Of a DNA stretch of 64,000 nucleotides, positions 44,316-52,874 are shown piece after piece. Where the stretch lies: contig NZ_MAGO01000005.1 of the NCBI RefSeq assembly GCF_001687335.1, positions 1 through 64,000 on the forward strand. Reading direction: 5' to 3'. Origin of the DNA: Dissulfuribacter thermophilus. GTDB taxonomy: Bacteria > Desulfobacterota > Dissulfuribacteria > Dissulfuribacterales > Dissulfuribacteraceae. Within the stretch, counting starts at the first letter, position 1; each line of letters starts with the position of its first letter. The notes beneath the pieces were generated by a model. The model made no database searches, was not told where the DNA came from, and saw only the letters and a list, made by a program, of their open reading frames with translations. Made by a program: the position numbers and the translations under genes.

Positions 44316-44759
44316 TTATTCTACCTTGACCTCTATCTGCTTGGGTTTTGCCTCTTCCTTCTTTGGAAGAGTAATCTTCAACACGCCTTTTTCATATTTT
44401 GCCTGTATCTTGTCAGAATCAACGCTTACAGGGACCCTTATAGCCCTCTGGAAAGCACCGTAACGGGTCTCAATCCTGTGGAAGTTTTCATCCTTCTCCT
44501 CTGCCTTCTGTTTCTTTTCACCCTTTATGGTAAGGACATCACCTGTAAGGTTGATTTCTATATCCTTTACATCCATTCCAGGAATCTCGGCCCGGACGAT
44601 AATGGCGTCCTTGGTTTCCGAGATATCAATCGCAGGTACCCACACGCCATCTGTGGATACCAACTCCTGACCTCCGAAGAAGTCTTCCCAAAGTTTATCC
44701 ATTTCACGCCTAAGAGTCCTTAATTCTCCAAATGGCCTCCAGGGAGTGAGTTCAAACAT
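44316..44759 (-). CDS. Small heat-shock protein Hsp20
   Basis: A 147-residue alpha-crystallin chaperone: N-terminal LTPWRPFGELRTLRREMDKLWEDFF, core with VPAIDISETKDAIIVRAEIPGM and KDIEINLTGDVLTIKGEKKQ, and GVLKITLPKKEEAKPKQIEV at the end with the I-x-I/V-type tail. AAAAGGAGGTGAAAGT before ATG. The 44760-45072 gap upstream holds an inverted repeat CAAATAGAC/GCCTATTTG (44794 and 44851) that may be regulatory. Confidence 0.95.
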   Translation of the reverse strand: MFELTPWRPFGELRTLRREMDKLWEDFFGGQELVSTDGVWVPAIDISETKDAIIVRAEIPGMDVKDIEINLTGDVLTIKGEKKQKAEEKDENFHRIETRYGAFQRAIRVPVSVDSDKIQAKYEKGVLKITLPKKEEAKPKQIEVKVE

Positions 44760-44970
44760 ACTTTCACCTCCTTTTTTATTTTTGGTTTATTTTCAAATAG
44801 ACGCAATTACCGGAATAAAGCTTCTTTTTTTTCTTGATATATATTTTTAACGCCTATTTGCATCACCTTTTTTCTAACAAAAAAATAAGTAGCCTTTTTC
44901 CATAGTCAAGGGGTATAAATAAAATCTTGTTCACACATATTTTCTCAGGCCCCCCTCCACTACTGACTAG

Positions 44971-44989
44971 GCAATTGCTGTATTTAGGT
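44971..44989 (-). repeat. Degenerate right end of the dispersed repeat
   Basis: GCAATTGCTGTATTTAGGT resembles the right end GCCAATTGCAGGATTTAGGT of copies A and B. Isolated, in the gap between hsp20 and the trehalose cluster. Confidence 0.45.
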
Positions 44990-45072
44990 ATAAATGAAAA
45001 GATAAAAACCTATTGATTATTGTAAAAAATTGTTATAAGCCCCTTTTGTTCATGAAATCTGGAGGAATACCT

Positions 45073-45744
45073 ATGGAAAACAATAAAAACATGAAATTCC
45101 ATGTACGCGACTGTGCCCTGGTAAGGATGAGCACAGGTTTTAGGGCCCAGACTCTACGAGAATTCAAGGAATGCATTGAACGCGTACCGGAAAGCAGCAT
45201 ATATCATCATTTCTGGGGTAGATTCCTGCAACCCCAGTTCGATGAACCAGAATACAACAACGACTTTGCTGCATGGGTCTATCATAGTCTCCACGAAAAG
45301 GCCCTTGCAGAGAAACTGAGTGTTATAGATCCAACAGAATTCGAAGACATAGAGTCCATAAGACAAGAACTTATTGAAAGGATAGAGGACTATCTCTTTG
45401 AATATGAATTCGTCCCAGGGGCCAGAGCAGACGAACAGTTCTATTTCGTACAGAGTCAACTTGTGGTGCTTGACACTGGCCTTAACCTTAACGAACCAAA
45501 AGACCTCAAAGAGGCCGTTCCCCAGATGTCTCCCGGAAGCATATTCTACCATTTTATCGACGCACGAAGACGTACTCCTGAAAAGACCAATGACTTTAGC
45601 GCATGGCTAGTAGGCTGGGGTAAAGAATATGAACCATTAGCCAATTCCTTCAAACAAATGGATCCCTACTTTGGTTCGTTAGAGGCACTCAGGGCCATGA
45701 TTCACCAAGAATGTATAGCTTTTTTTAATGGAGGAAATAGTTAA
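45073..45744 (+). CDS. DUF5752-family protein, internally duplicated
   Basis: About 223 residues. Two halves share a pattern: CIERVPESSIYHHFWGRF...NDFAAWVYHSLHEKALAEKLSVIDP... and AVPQMSPGSIFYHFIDAR...NDFSAWLVGWGKEYEPLANSFKQMDP. So the gene is a tandem duplication of an all-helical unit. It overlaps treT by one base (TAATG) and belongs to its operon; role in trehalose metabolism is inferred only. ATG 45073 has TGGAGGAA upstream; the earlier frame start at 45013 lacks one. Confidence 0.8.
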   Translation: MENNKNMKFHVRDCALVRMSTGFRAQTLREFKECIERVPESSIYHHFWGRFLQPQFDEPEYNNDFAAWVYHSLHEKALAEKLSVIDPTEFEDIESIRQELIERIEDYLFEYEFVPGARADEQFYFVQSQLVVLDTGLNLNEPKDLKEAVPQMSPGSIFYHFIDARRRTPEKTNDFSAWLVGWGKEYEPLANSFKQMDPYFGSLEALRAMIHQECIAFFNGGNS

Positions 45745-46988
45745 TGGAACTATTGGAACAGTATAATCAAGTAGCCGGAAAAGAGGTAGTTGAACACCTG
45801 AAACAGCTTGCAGAACCCCTTCGTGGCATGAAGGTCGTCCATGTGAATTCCACGAGACAAGGAGGGGGTGTTGCCGAACTACTGAGAAAGATAGTGCCAA
45901 TGATGGAGGCCCTTGGATTGGATGCACGCTGGGAGGTGATTGAGGGAACTAATCGCTTTTTCCAGTGCACAAAGGGATTTCATAACAGCCTACAGGGCAA
46001 GACAGTGCTGATCTCTGAAAGTGCTCTTGAAGAATACGAAAGAGTAAATGCCCAAAATGCCGAGGAATTAAAGCCCGTCCTTCAAGATGCAGACTTCGTA
46101 TTCATACATGACCCCCAACCGGCTGCCCTATTAAAATATATTCCAGACAGAAAGGGCAAATGGATATGGCGCTGCCATATAGACTGCTCAAGACCCTATA
46201 GGCCAGTTTGGAAATACATAAGAAATCTAATTGTCGATTATGATGCTAGTATATTTTCTCTTGCAGAATTTGCCCAACCCCTCCCACATCCTCAATACAT
46301 TATTGCTCCTAGCATTGATCCACTGAGTGAGAAAAATATAGAACTACCAGCAAATGAAGTTGATGGGATCTTTGACCAATTTGGCCTAAAACGCGATCTT
46401 CCTCTGATACTACAAGTGTCCAGATTCGACAGATTTAAAGATCCCCTTGGAGTAATTGCTGCCTACAAAGAGGCAAAAAGAATGATTCCCCTTCAACTGG
46501 TGTTAGCTGGAGGTGGGGCAACAGACGATCCAGAGGGCGAGGTGGTACTCGAAGAGGTAAAAAGGGCAGCAAACGGAGATCCGGACATTCACATATTGGT
46601 ACTTCCCCCAGATGCCCACCGGACCATCAATGCCCTCCAAAGGGCGGCGGACATCGTGCTCCAAAAATCCATCAAAGAGGGATTTGGACTCACAGTATCT
46701 GAGGCAATGTGGAAGGGTAAGCCAGTAATCGGAGGAGATACAGGTGGAATTAGACTACAGGTAGTAGATCATTACACGGGTTTTAAGGTGAGAACCCCAG
46801 AAGGCGCTGCTCTTAGGATTCGCTATCTGCTCCACTCTACAGAAAAACGTTTTGAAATGGGACAAAGGGCAAAGAGGTTCGTCAAAGACAACTTCCTCGT
46901 AACCCGTCATCTCAGGGAATACCTTGCCCTTATGATTGCAATCTTCCATGGGTTCGAAGACAGGATCGATTTATCACTGGCCCCATGA
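45744..46988 (+). CDS. treT: Trehalose synthase TreT-like glycosyltransferase (GT4)
   Basis: A 414-residue two-domain GT-B enzyme that joins NDP-glucose and glucose to trehalose. Signature segments: VVHVNSTRQGGGVAELLRKI, DADFVFIHDPQPAALLKYI, KWIWRCHIDCSRP, PLILQVSRFDRFKDPLGVI, VLQKSIKEGFGLTVSEAMWKGKPVIGGDTGG (read as KEGFGLTVSEAMW and GKPVIGGDTGG). Start in the TAATG overlap with the DUF5752 gene, end overlapping otsB by four bases. A trehalose role fits the neighbours otsB and otsA. Confidence 0.9.
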   Translation: MELLEQYNQVAGKEVVEHLKQLAEPLRGMKVVHVNSTRQGGGVAELLRKIVPMMEALGLDARWEVIEGTNRFFQCTKGFHNSLQGKTVLISESALEEYERVNAQNAEELKPVLQDADFVFIHDPQPAALLKYIPDRKGKWIWRCHIDCSRPYRPVWKYIRNLIVDYDASIFSLAEFAQPLPHPQYIIAPSIDPLSEKNIELPANEVDGIFDQFGLKRDLPLILQVSRFDRFKDPLGVIAAYKEAKRMIPLQLVLAGGGATDDPEGEVVLEEVKRAANGDPDIHILVLPPDAHRTINALQRAADIVLQKSIKEGFGLTVSEAMWKGKPVIGGDTGGIRLQVVDHYTGFKVRTPEGAALRIRYLLHSTEKRFEMGQRAKRFVKDNFLVTRHLREYLALMIAIFHGFEDRIDLSLAP

Positions 46989-47809
46989 AGACAATCAAAA
47001 ATCCTGAGAAAGTTAGGGCATTTTTCGACTGTCTAAGAGATTATCCCAGAATAAAGCGTCTCATCATGCTCGACTACGACGGAACACTGGCCCCCTTCGT
47101 AGTGGATAGGGACAGGGCCTATCCTTACGAAGGGGTCTTAGAGATCTTAGACCAGATCGTATCCTCTAAAACAAATAAAATCGTAATTATAACAGGGCGC
47201 AACGCAGCCAAGATCAAGGATTTTTTACCCCTAAAAAACCCCTACGAAGTATGGGGTGCCCATGGAATGGAAAGAGTCCTTCACGATGGTAGCGTGACCA
47301 GAACTCCCATCACAGAAGACGTACAAAAGGCCTTTTCCAAGGCCTCAAAATGGGCAAAAACCCACGGTATGTCGGACAGGATCGAACAAAAGTACGGTTC
47401 TTTGGCATTTCACATTAGGGGGCTTGAAAAAGACAAGATAGAGGCCCTGCTCACATATGCCAAGGATGCCTTTAAAAAAATATCTGAAGGCACAGGATTA
47501 GAAATAAAGGAATTTGACGGTGGAATAGAGCTCAGGACCCAGGGTGTTGACAAGGGAACTGCTGTAAGAACCATCCTATCAGAGACAGAAGGAGACACCA
47601 TTTTTTCCTATTTCGGCGATGACCTGACTGATGAAGATGCATTTACAGCCCTCGGCGACTTGGGAGTTAGCTTTTTAGTGCGCCCTGAATACAGACCAAC
47701 AAAAGCAGATGTGTGGGTAAAACCCCCTCATGAGTTGAAAGATGTATTAAAGCGTTTTATTGTAAAACCTAAATCCTGCACGGCAAAAAGGGACAGAAAT
47801 GATTTTTAA
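46985..47809 (+). CDS. otsB: Trehalose-6-phosphate phosphatase, 3' end formed by a repeat
   Basis: HAD phosphatase removing phosphate from trehalose-6-phosphate. Motifs: LIMLDYDGTLAPF (nucleophile), IITGRN, and GDDLTDEDAF. The frame runs into copy B of the dispersed repeat at 47767, so the last 14 codons (KPKSCTAKRDRNDF) and the stop come from the repeat. The native end is likely near codon 260, where the family normally ends; the added tail probably does not affect the fold. Overlaps treT by four bases. Confidence 0.93.
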   Translation: MKTIKNPEKVRAFFDCLRDYPRIKRLIMLDYDGTLAPFVVDRDRAYPYEGVLEILDQIVSSKTNKIVIITGRNAAKIKDFLPLKNPYEVWGAHGMERVLHDGSVTRTPITEDVQKAFSKASKWAKTHGMSDRIEQKYGSLAFHIRGLEKDKIEALLTYAKDAFKKISEGTGLEIKEFDGGIELRTQGVDKGTAVRTILSETEGDTIFSYFGDDLTDEDAFTALGDLGVSFLVRPEYRPTKADVWVKPPHELKDVLKRFIVKPKSCTAKRDRNDF

Positions 47810-48027
47810 ATATTATATCGTACAGTTGCCATACAAAAACCATTTGCTTGAATTCACTTTTTTAGTGAATGCAAAACGTGTAGTTTTTTCGTCCCCTTTT
47901 GCCGCCCTACGGGATTGGCGATTTTACCCAGGTCTCTTTGTTGCAAGGGGCTTGAAGTACCTAAGTACGTCTGCAACCCCTGCGCCTCGCTATCAAAGGG
48001 CAAACTCGCCAATTGCAGGATTTAGGT
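47767..48027 (+). repeat. Dispersed structured repeat, copy B
   Basis: About 261 bases, ends ACCTAAATCCTGCA and TGCAGGATTTAGGT. Internal hairpins: CCC-TAC-GGG and GCAAGGGGC/GCAACCCC around GAAGTACCTAAGTACGTCT; a GTAC/GTAC pair is kept in the loop. It begins inside the otsB frame and ends nine bases before otsA. A short frame inside (47799-48029) shares G-L-K-Y-L-S-T-S with copy A. Confidence 0.82.
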
Positions 48028-48036
48028 AAAAAATGA

Positions 48037-49512
48037 ATGAATGTACAAAAAACTCCTAAAAGACTTATTGCCGTATCAAACAGGCTCCCTATTAGGATTG
48101 TAAATGATGGAGGCGAAAAACGGGTAGTCCCAGGGGCAGGAGGGCTTGTTACCGCCCTAGCTCCAGTACTCAGAGACAGAGGCGGGATATGGATTGGATG
48201 GTCCGGAGCCCCTCATGACCCAGATCTTTCGGGTCTTATTCATCAGGCCTCAAAAAAAACGGGTTATCACCTTAAGGCCATTCCCCTTTCAGAAGAAGAC
48301 ATCAAATTGTATTACCACGGATTTTCTAATGAGATCATCTGGCCTCTTTTCCATGACCTTCAAACACGATGCAGATTCAAGCCCAGTTATTGGTATCAAT
48401 ACCTCAATGTCAACAAAAAATTTGCAGAGGCAATAAGGCAAAATGCCGGACCAAAGGATTACATCTGGGTGCACGATTATCACCTTATGCATGTAGCATT
48501 CCTCATGAGGGAAATGGGATGTACGCAAAAGATAGGGTTCTTTTTGCACATACCCTTTCCACCTATGGACATTTTTTTAAAGCTTCCTTGGAGGAAAAAG
48601 GTCTTAGAAGCCCTATTACAATACGATCTGATCGGCTTTCAGACCATGAGGGATAAAAGGCACTTTCTCAACAGTCTTTCCCAATTGATTAGGGAGGTCA
48701 AAATTCGTGGAAGGGGTTCGATTTCATCTGTAGATTTTAAAGGTCGAAGCATCAGGATTGGGGCATTTCCAATAAGTATTGACTATCAGTCATTTGCAAG
48801 AGACAGCAGTTCAAAAGAGGTAGCAGAGGCAGCCTGGTACCTCCATGAAGCACTACCTGAAAGACAGGTAATCCTTGGAGTGGACAGACTGGACTACACT
48901 AAGGGCATTCCAGAGAGGCTATGTGCTTTCAAAAACGCCCTTGAGCACTATGAAGAACTCAGAGGCAATGTAAGCCTTGTACAGGTCGTGGTTCCAAGCA
49001 GGGAAGAGGTCCCAGAATACCAGGAACTCAAGGCAGAGATAGAGCGGCTAGTGGGCGAAATAAATGGCCGATTTACCACGTCTGGATGGATCCCAATACA
49101 TTATCTCTATAGGAGCTTGGATCGAACTGAACTCCTAGCATACTACCGCCTTGCGGAAATCGCACTCATTACCCCTTTAAAGGACGGCATGAACTTGGTT
49201 GCCAAGGAATACTGTGCCTGCAACCTCGATGAAAAGGGAGTACTTATCCTAAGTGAATTTGCAGGTGCCGCTGCTCAACTCCACAGAGGAGCAATTATGG
49301 TCAACCCCTACGACGTAGAGGGGGTATCCAAGGCCATATTAAAGGCTTACAGAATGCCCTACGAAGAAAGAGTCAAGAGAATGAAGCATCTCAGGCGGGT
49401 AGTAAAGCGAAAAGATATATTTTGGTGGGTCAACACATTTTTGAAAACTGCCTTTGCCAAGGACCTTACGGCATTTCCAGTGGGAGTGGCCGAAGACTAC
49501 GTACCCTCATAG
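48037..49512 (+). CDS. otsA: Trehalose-6-phosphate synthase (GT20)
   Basis: A 491-residue GT20 enzyme joining UDP-glucose and glucose-6-phosphate. Segments: [103 protein letters not shown]. It follows otsB but is separated by a repeat copy. ATG 48037 overlaps no ribosome site of strength; the repeat might influence initiation. Confidence 0.95.
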   Translation: MNVQKTPKRLIAVSNRLPIRIVNDGGEKRVVPGAGGLVTALAPVLRDRGGIWIGWSGAPHDPDLSGLIHQASKKTGYHLKAIPLSEEDIKLYYHGFSNEIIWPLFHDLQTRCRFKPSYWYQYLNVNKKFAEAIRQNAGPKDYIWVHDYHLMHVAFLMREMGCTQKIGFFLHIPFPPMDIFLKLPWRKKVLEALLQYDLIGFQTMRDKRHFLNSLSQLIREVKIRGRGSISSVDFKGRSIRIGAFPISIDYQSFARDSSSKEVAEAAWYLHEALPERQVILGVDRLDYTKGIPERLCAFKNALEHYEELRGNVSLVQVVVPSREEVPEYQELKAEIERLVGEINGRFTTSGWIPIHYLYRSLDRTELLAYYRLAEIALITPLKDGMNLVAKEYCACNLDEKGVLILSEFAGAAAQLHRGAIMVNPYDVEGVSKAILKAYRMPYEERVKRMKHLRRVVKRKDIFWWVNTFLKTAFAKDLTAFPVGVAEDYVPS

Positions 49513-49521
49513 TCTCAAGGC

Positions 49522-50406
49522 CTATTGAGACCTTCTTTTTTCCAATACGCTTAGGGCAATACGTTTTATCTCCATGTTCGGGTCATTCACCAGTCGTTGT
49601 GCATCTTTTATGCCCAGGCTCCCCTTTTCGCAAAGGGCCTTTACACAGGCAAGCCTAACCTGAGGATCAGGATCTCCCAAATAATTCCTAAGGGTCTGTT
49701 CTACCAAGGACCCGTCTTCCACAGAATCCAGATCCATTTTTGACATGATGGTAAGGATGTCTGACTTGAGGCCGGGTTCTTCTTTTGAAAGGGCCTCACA
49801 ATATACGTTCATGGCCTCTTCTTCCTTACCTTCAAATCGCCATAGGTTGTATAAAATCGCCCTCTTTTGCTGGGAAGATGCCCCCTTCAATCTGTCTGTC
49901 AAGATGCCAAAGAGCCTGGAGTCGCCAAGATTACTCATTGCTATGACCGCTACCTCTTGCACTTCTGGATCCTTGTCATGAAGAAGTTCTGCAAGAATAG
50001 GGACAGACTGGGTGTTTCCCTCCCACCCCATTGCAATAACTGCCCTTATTTTTGCCTCCTTATCAGGGCCTTTTACGAGGTCATTCAATCTTTTGGTGAG
50101 AAGCTGGGGGTTAGAGACAAAAGCACCTATTACACTGAGATAAATGGCAGCCTGATCCTTGAGGTCATCGTCTGCCTCTGGATCTTCTATTAACGCGACC
50201 AGAATCCAACATAGCTCATCCTGAGCCAGGGTGCTAAGGACCAGGAACATGCGCTTTCTCTCCTCGTCAGAGGCCACTTTAAAGGCCCTGACAATGGAAC
50301 TAATGGCGATCTCTCCCTCCTTTGCAATGAGGGATGGATCTTCCAGATACTTGGCGACCTTTTTCTTTAAACCGCGTCTTTCCTCAAACTCTAAAATGGT
50401 GGCCAA
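49522..50406 (-). CDS. HEAT-repeat protein
   Basis: A 294-residue all-helical repeat protein with four to five HEAT/PBS-type units (EAKIRAVIAMGWEGNTQSVPILAELLHDKDPEVQEVAVIAMSNLGD read as AKIRAVIAMGWEGN and PEVQEVAVIAMSNLG; PDPQVRLACVKALCEKGS). Likely a scaffold. Adjacent to and three bases after the Hsp70-like gene; probably partner of it and DUF2760. Confidence 0.85.
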   Translation of the reverse strand: MATILEFEERRGLKKKVAKYLEDPSLIAKEGEIAISSIVRAFKVASDEERKRMFLVLSTLAQDELCWILVALIEDPEADDDLKDQAAIYLSVIGAFVSNPQLLTKRLNDLVKGPDKEAKIRAVIAMGWEGNTQSVPILAELLHDKDPEVQEVAVIAMSNLGDSRLFGILTDRLKGASSQQKRAILYNLWRFEGKEEEAMNVYCEALSKEEPGLKSDILTIMSKMDLDSVEDGSLVEQTLRNYLGDPDPQVRLACVKALCEKGSLGIKDAQRLVNDPNMEIKRIALSVLEKRRSQ

Positions 50407-50409
50407 ATC

Positions 50410-52185
50410 TTATTCCCTTACGCCAAATTCCATCTTGAAGCTGAGTCCTTTTTCCTCAGAGACCATATAGATTTCAAGGGTGCCGATCTCCGTAACCTTA
50501 ACCTTGAGCGTCACAGGGATAACTGTGCCAGGGGCAATGCCAGGTGCCTCAAGAGTGGACTCAAGCTGTGAAATGGGCTCAATAGACTCCCCAAGTTCTG
50601 GCACAAGATCTCCAGGGGCATCCCCTGACCTAGTTGAGGAGGCAAGGAACGGGAAACTGACCGGCCGTCCTACAACAAGCCCAAAGGTCCTTCCTTCAAT
50701 GGCGAACTCAGAACCTTCTTCGGCACCCTCTGGAACCAGACATAGTGCCATGAGTTTTGGAGGCATACCAGGGATTGCTGGCCCTGCCTTTTCGATCCCT
50801 ATGTAGTAGCTTCGCGTTATTCCACCCTTTATGCGCCAAAGCGCACCCTGGCGCGCTAGAGAAAACGCAGACGCCCCTATGCCTACACTGAGATCTAAAT
50901 CTACTGGTTTCAAAAGGGAAATTTGTGACTTCCCCTTTGCTTCAAGCCATTTATTCAGGAGTTTTATGATCCGCGACTGTAGAGACGTTGCCTTAAACAC
51001 CCCGCCATTGAATAGCAGATGAGTGGGAAGGGCATCACTATTTTGATTCAAAAAGGCGGCCAGATGCCTTGTGATTGCATAGTCCTTTTCATAGGGAAGG
51101 GAAAACTCCATCAGCCCAGATTGGAGTTCGTCCTTTGGAGCGTCTGTAAAGGCGCACTCTGGGAAAAACCCCTCCATCAGGACCTTTTCTACTACATCGC
51201 GTTTAAGGGATGCCCGAATCGTACCGCCAACAAGCCCTCTACCAGGTCCAGGTAAGGAAAAGGCGACCTCCGTCTTTGAAGGATCCTCTAAAAGGGCCTC
51301 TTTGGCAGCCCTGACATTCTGTACCACAAGGTTATACTGCCTGAGGCTAAAGGACCTTTGGGCCTCTGCCATTTCATTTAAGATCACCTCGGTAAGGGCG
51401 AGGTCCATATTGTCTCCTCCCAAAAGGAGGTGCCTTCCAACGGCGATTCTCTCAAGGCCGATGCCTCCCCCTTCACTCTTCACCTGGATGAGGCTAAAAT
51501 CCGTAGTTCCGCCACCAATGTCTACGACGAGAATTACCTCCCCTACCCTAATGAGATCCTTCCAAGAATCTCTGTTTTGATATAGCCAGGCATAAAATGC
51601 GGCCTGGGGTTCCTCCAAGAGAGTTACGTTCTCTAGACCTGCGGAACGAGCCGCCTGAACAGAGAGATCTCTCGCAACAGCATCAAAGGAGGCCGGGATA
51701 GTAATAGTCACGTCGAGGTCTTTTAGCTCTCCAAGGCTCTTACCCAGATCATAATTCCATGAGGCCTTAAGGTGTCTTAAAAAGGTTGCCGCCGCTACAA
51801 CTGGAGATATCTTTGGGCAGTCCTCTGCAGCATCTACGGGCAAGATTGCCTTTGTACGATCTACACCCGAAAAGCTGAGCCAACTCTTGGACGATGAAAC
51901 CAAACGCCCAGATGTCTCAGCTCCTCTCTGTCTCGCATATTCACCAACTACCCTTTCGCCAAATGGATCCCATGGGAGCCTCAGGTCTCCAGAGTCCTTT
52001 TCAGCCTTTGTCGGAAAATAGATAAACGAAGGCAGAAGCCTCTTTTTTGCAATCTCTCCAGGGGCCACTAGTTGAGGCACATTAAATACCAAAATGTCCG
52101 ATGAGGATGACTCGCAATACGAGAGTACCGAATTAGTAGTCCCGAGATCTATTCCAATAGATATTTTTTCTTTTGTTTCACTCAT
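50410..52185 (-). CDS. Hsp70-family chaperone, non-canonical
   Basis: A 591-residue Hsp70-like protein. The ATPase domain is clear: SIGIDLGTTNSVLSYCESS, VTIPASFDAVARDLSVQAA, EEPQAAFYAW, LVVDIGGGTTDFSLIQV, LLGGDNMDLALTE, and the ADP-binding FNGGVFKATSL. The segment after the ATPase is short and unlike DnaK's peptide-binding domain, ending in beta strands. No DnaJ/GrpE genes are near. It overlaps DUF2760 by one base, forming the DUF2760-Hsp70-HEAT cluster. Confidence 0.9.
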   Translation of the reverse strand: MSETKEKISIGIDLGTTNSVLSYCESSSSDILVFNVPQLVAPGEIAKKRLLPSFIYFPTKAEKDSGDLRLPWDPFGERVVGEYARQRGAETSGRLVSSSKSWLSFSGVDRTKAILPVDAAEDCPKISPVVAAATFLRHLKASWNYDLGKSLGELKDLDVTITIPASFDAVARDLSVQAARSAGLENVTLLEEPQAAFYAWLYQNRDSWKDLIRVGEVILVVDIGGGTTDFSLIQVKSEGGGIGLERIAVGRHLLLGGDNMDLALTEVILNEMAEAQRSFSLRQYNLVVQNVRAAKEALLEDPSKTEVAFSLPGPGRGLVGGTIRASLKRDVVEKVLMEGFFPECAFTDAPKDELQSGLMEFSLPYEKDYAITRHLAAFLNQNSDALPTHLLFNGGVFKATSLQSRIIKLLNKWLEAKGKSQISLLKPVDLDLSVGIGASAFSLARQGALWRIKGGITRSYYIGIEKAGPAIPGMPPKLMALCLVPEGAEEGSEFAIEGRTFGLVVGRPVSFPFLASSTRSGDAPGDLVPELGESIEPISQLESTLEAPGIAPGTVIPVTLKVKVTEIGTLEIYMVSEEKGLSFKMEFGVRE

Positions 52186-52862
52186 CAGTTAATCTCTACT
52201 TCTGCCTGTGAAATTATTTCACTTTTTGCCCTCTGACCAAAGCTTGGAAGATTTAATGCGTTTATCTTCCAGCCAGGATGCATAAGACTTCCCTTATAAG
52301 GAGGTTTGCCTGTAAGATTGCCAGTAAGCCTGATCTTTTTGGGGTCATAGTCCTCGTCCACCTCGATTTCAGTGCCTTCCTGGGCATCTATAATGGGTCC
52401 CAGGGTCAATACGTCTTTGAGGGCATTTCTCAGACCCTGATGGACCTGGCGTGCTGCTGCCCCTACCTGGGCATCATCAAAAGGCGTAATGTCCTCTTCT
52501 ATAAAATCTATCAGACGCCCCTCCCTTTGAAATACCGAAAGGAGCCAAATGATTCCTTCTTTCCTGTATTCGTCTGCATGCTCTTCAATGTCTTCAAGAG
52601 TTGGCCCGGCAACTGTCTCTTCCTTAGGCTCTACTTTGAGTACCTCTTCAGGCTGGACCTCTTTGGGCCCTGCCTTCTTTTCCTCATGAACCTTTCCAAC
52701 CTCAGGAGCCTTTTTCTGTTTACTTGCGATAGTTGCAATAATCCATGCAACTATGGGACCTCCCACAATGGCGGGGCCTATCCACGTATTCAGGAGATCT
52801 TGATCATAATAAATTGCCCCTGCACCTACCAAGGCCAATACCAAATACAGATAACGTTCCAT
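52185..52862 (-). CDS. DUF2760-family membrane-anchored protein
   Basis: A 225-residue protein: two short N-terminal hydrophobic segments (YLVLALVGAGAIYY, WIGPAIVGGPIVAWIIATI), acidic linker, then the DUF2760 domain (WLLSVFQREGRLIDFIEEDI, DAQVGAAARQVHQGLRNAL, GSLMHPGWKINALNLP). Typically next to Hsp70-like genes. Exact role unknown. Confidence 0.88.
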   Translation of the reverse strand: MERYLYLVLALVGAGAIYYDQDLLNTWIGPAIVGGPIVAWIIATIASKQKKAPEVGKVHEEKKAGPKEVQPEEVLKVEPKEETVAGPTLEDIEEHADEYRKEGIIWLLSVFQREGRLIDFIEEDITPFDDAQVGAAARQVHQGLRNALKDVLTLGPIIDAQEGTEIEVDEDYDPKKIRLTGNLTGKPPYKGSLMHPGWKINALNLPSFGQRAKSEIISQAEVEIN

Positions 52863-52874
52863 AAACTCCCCTCC

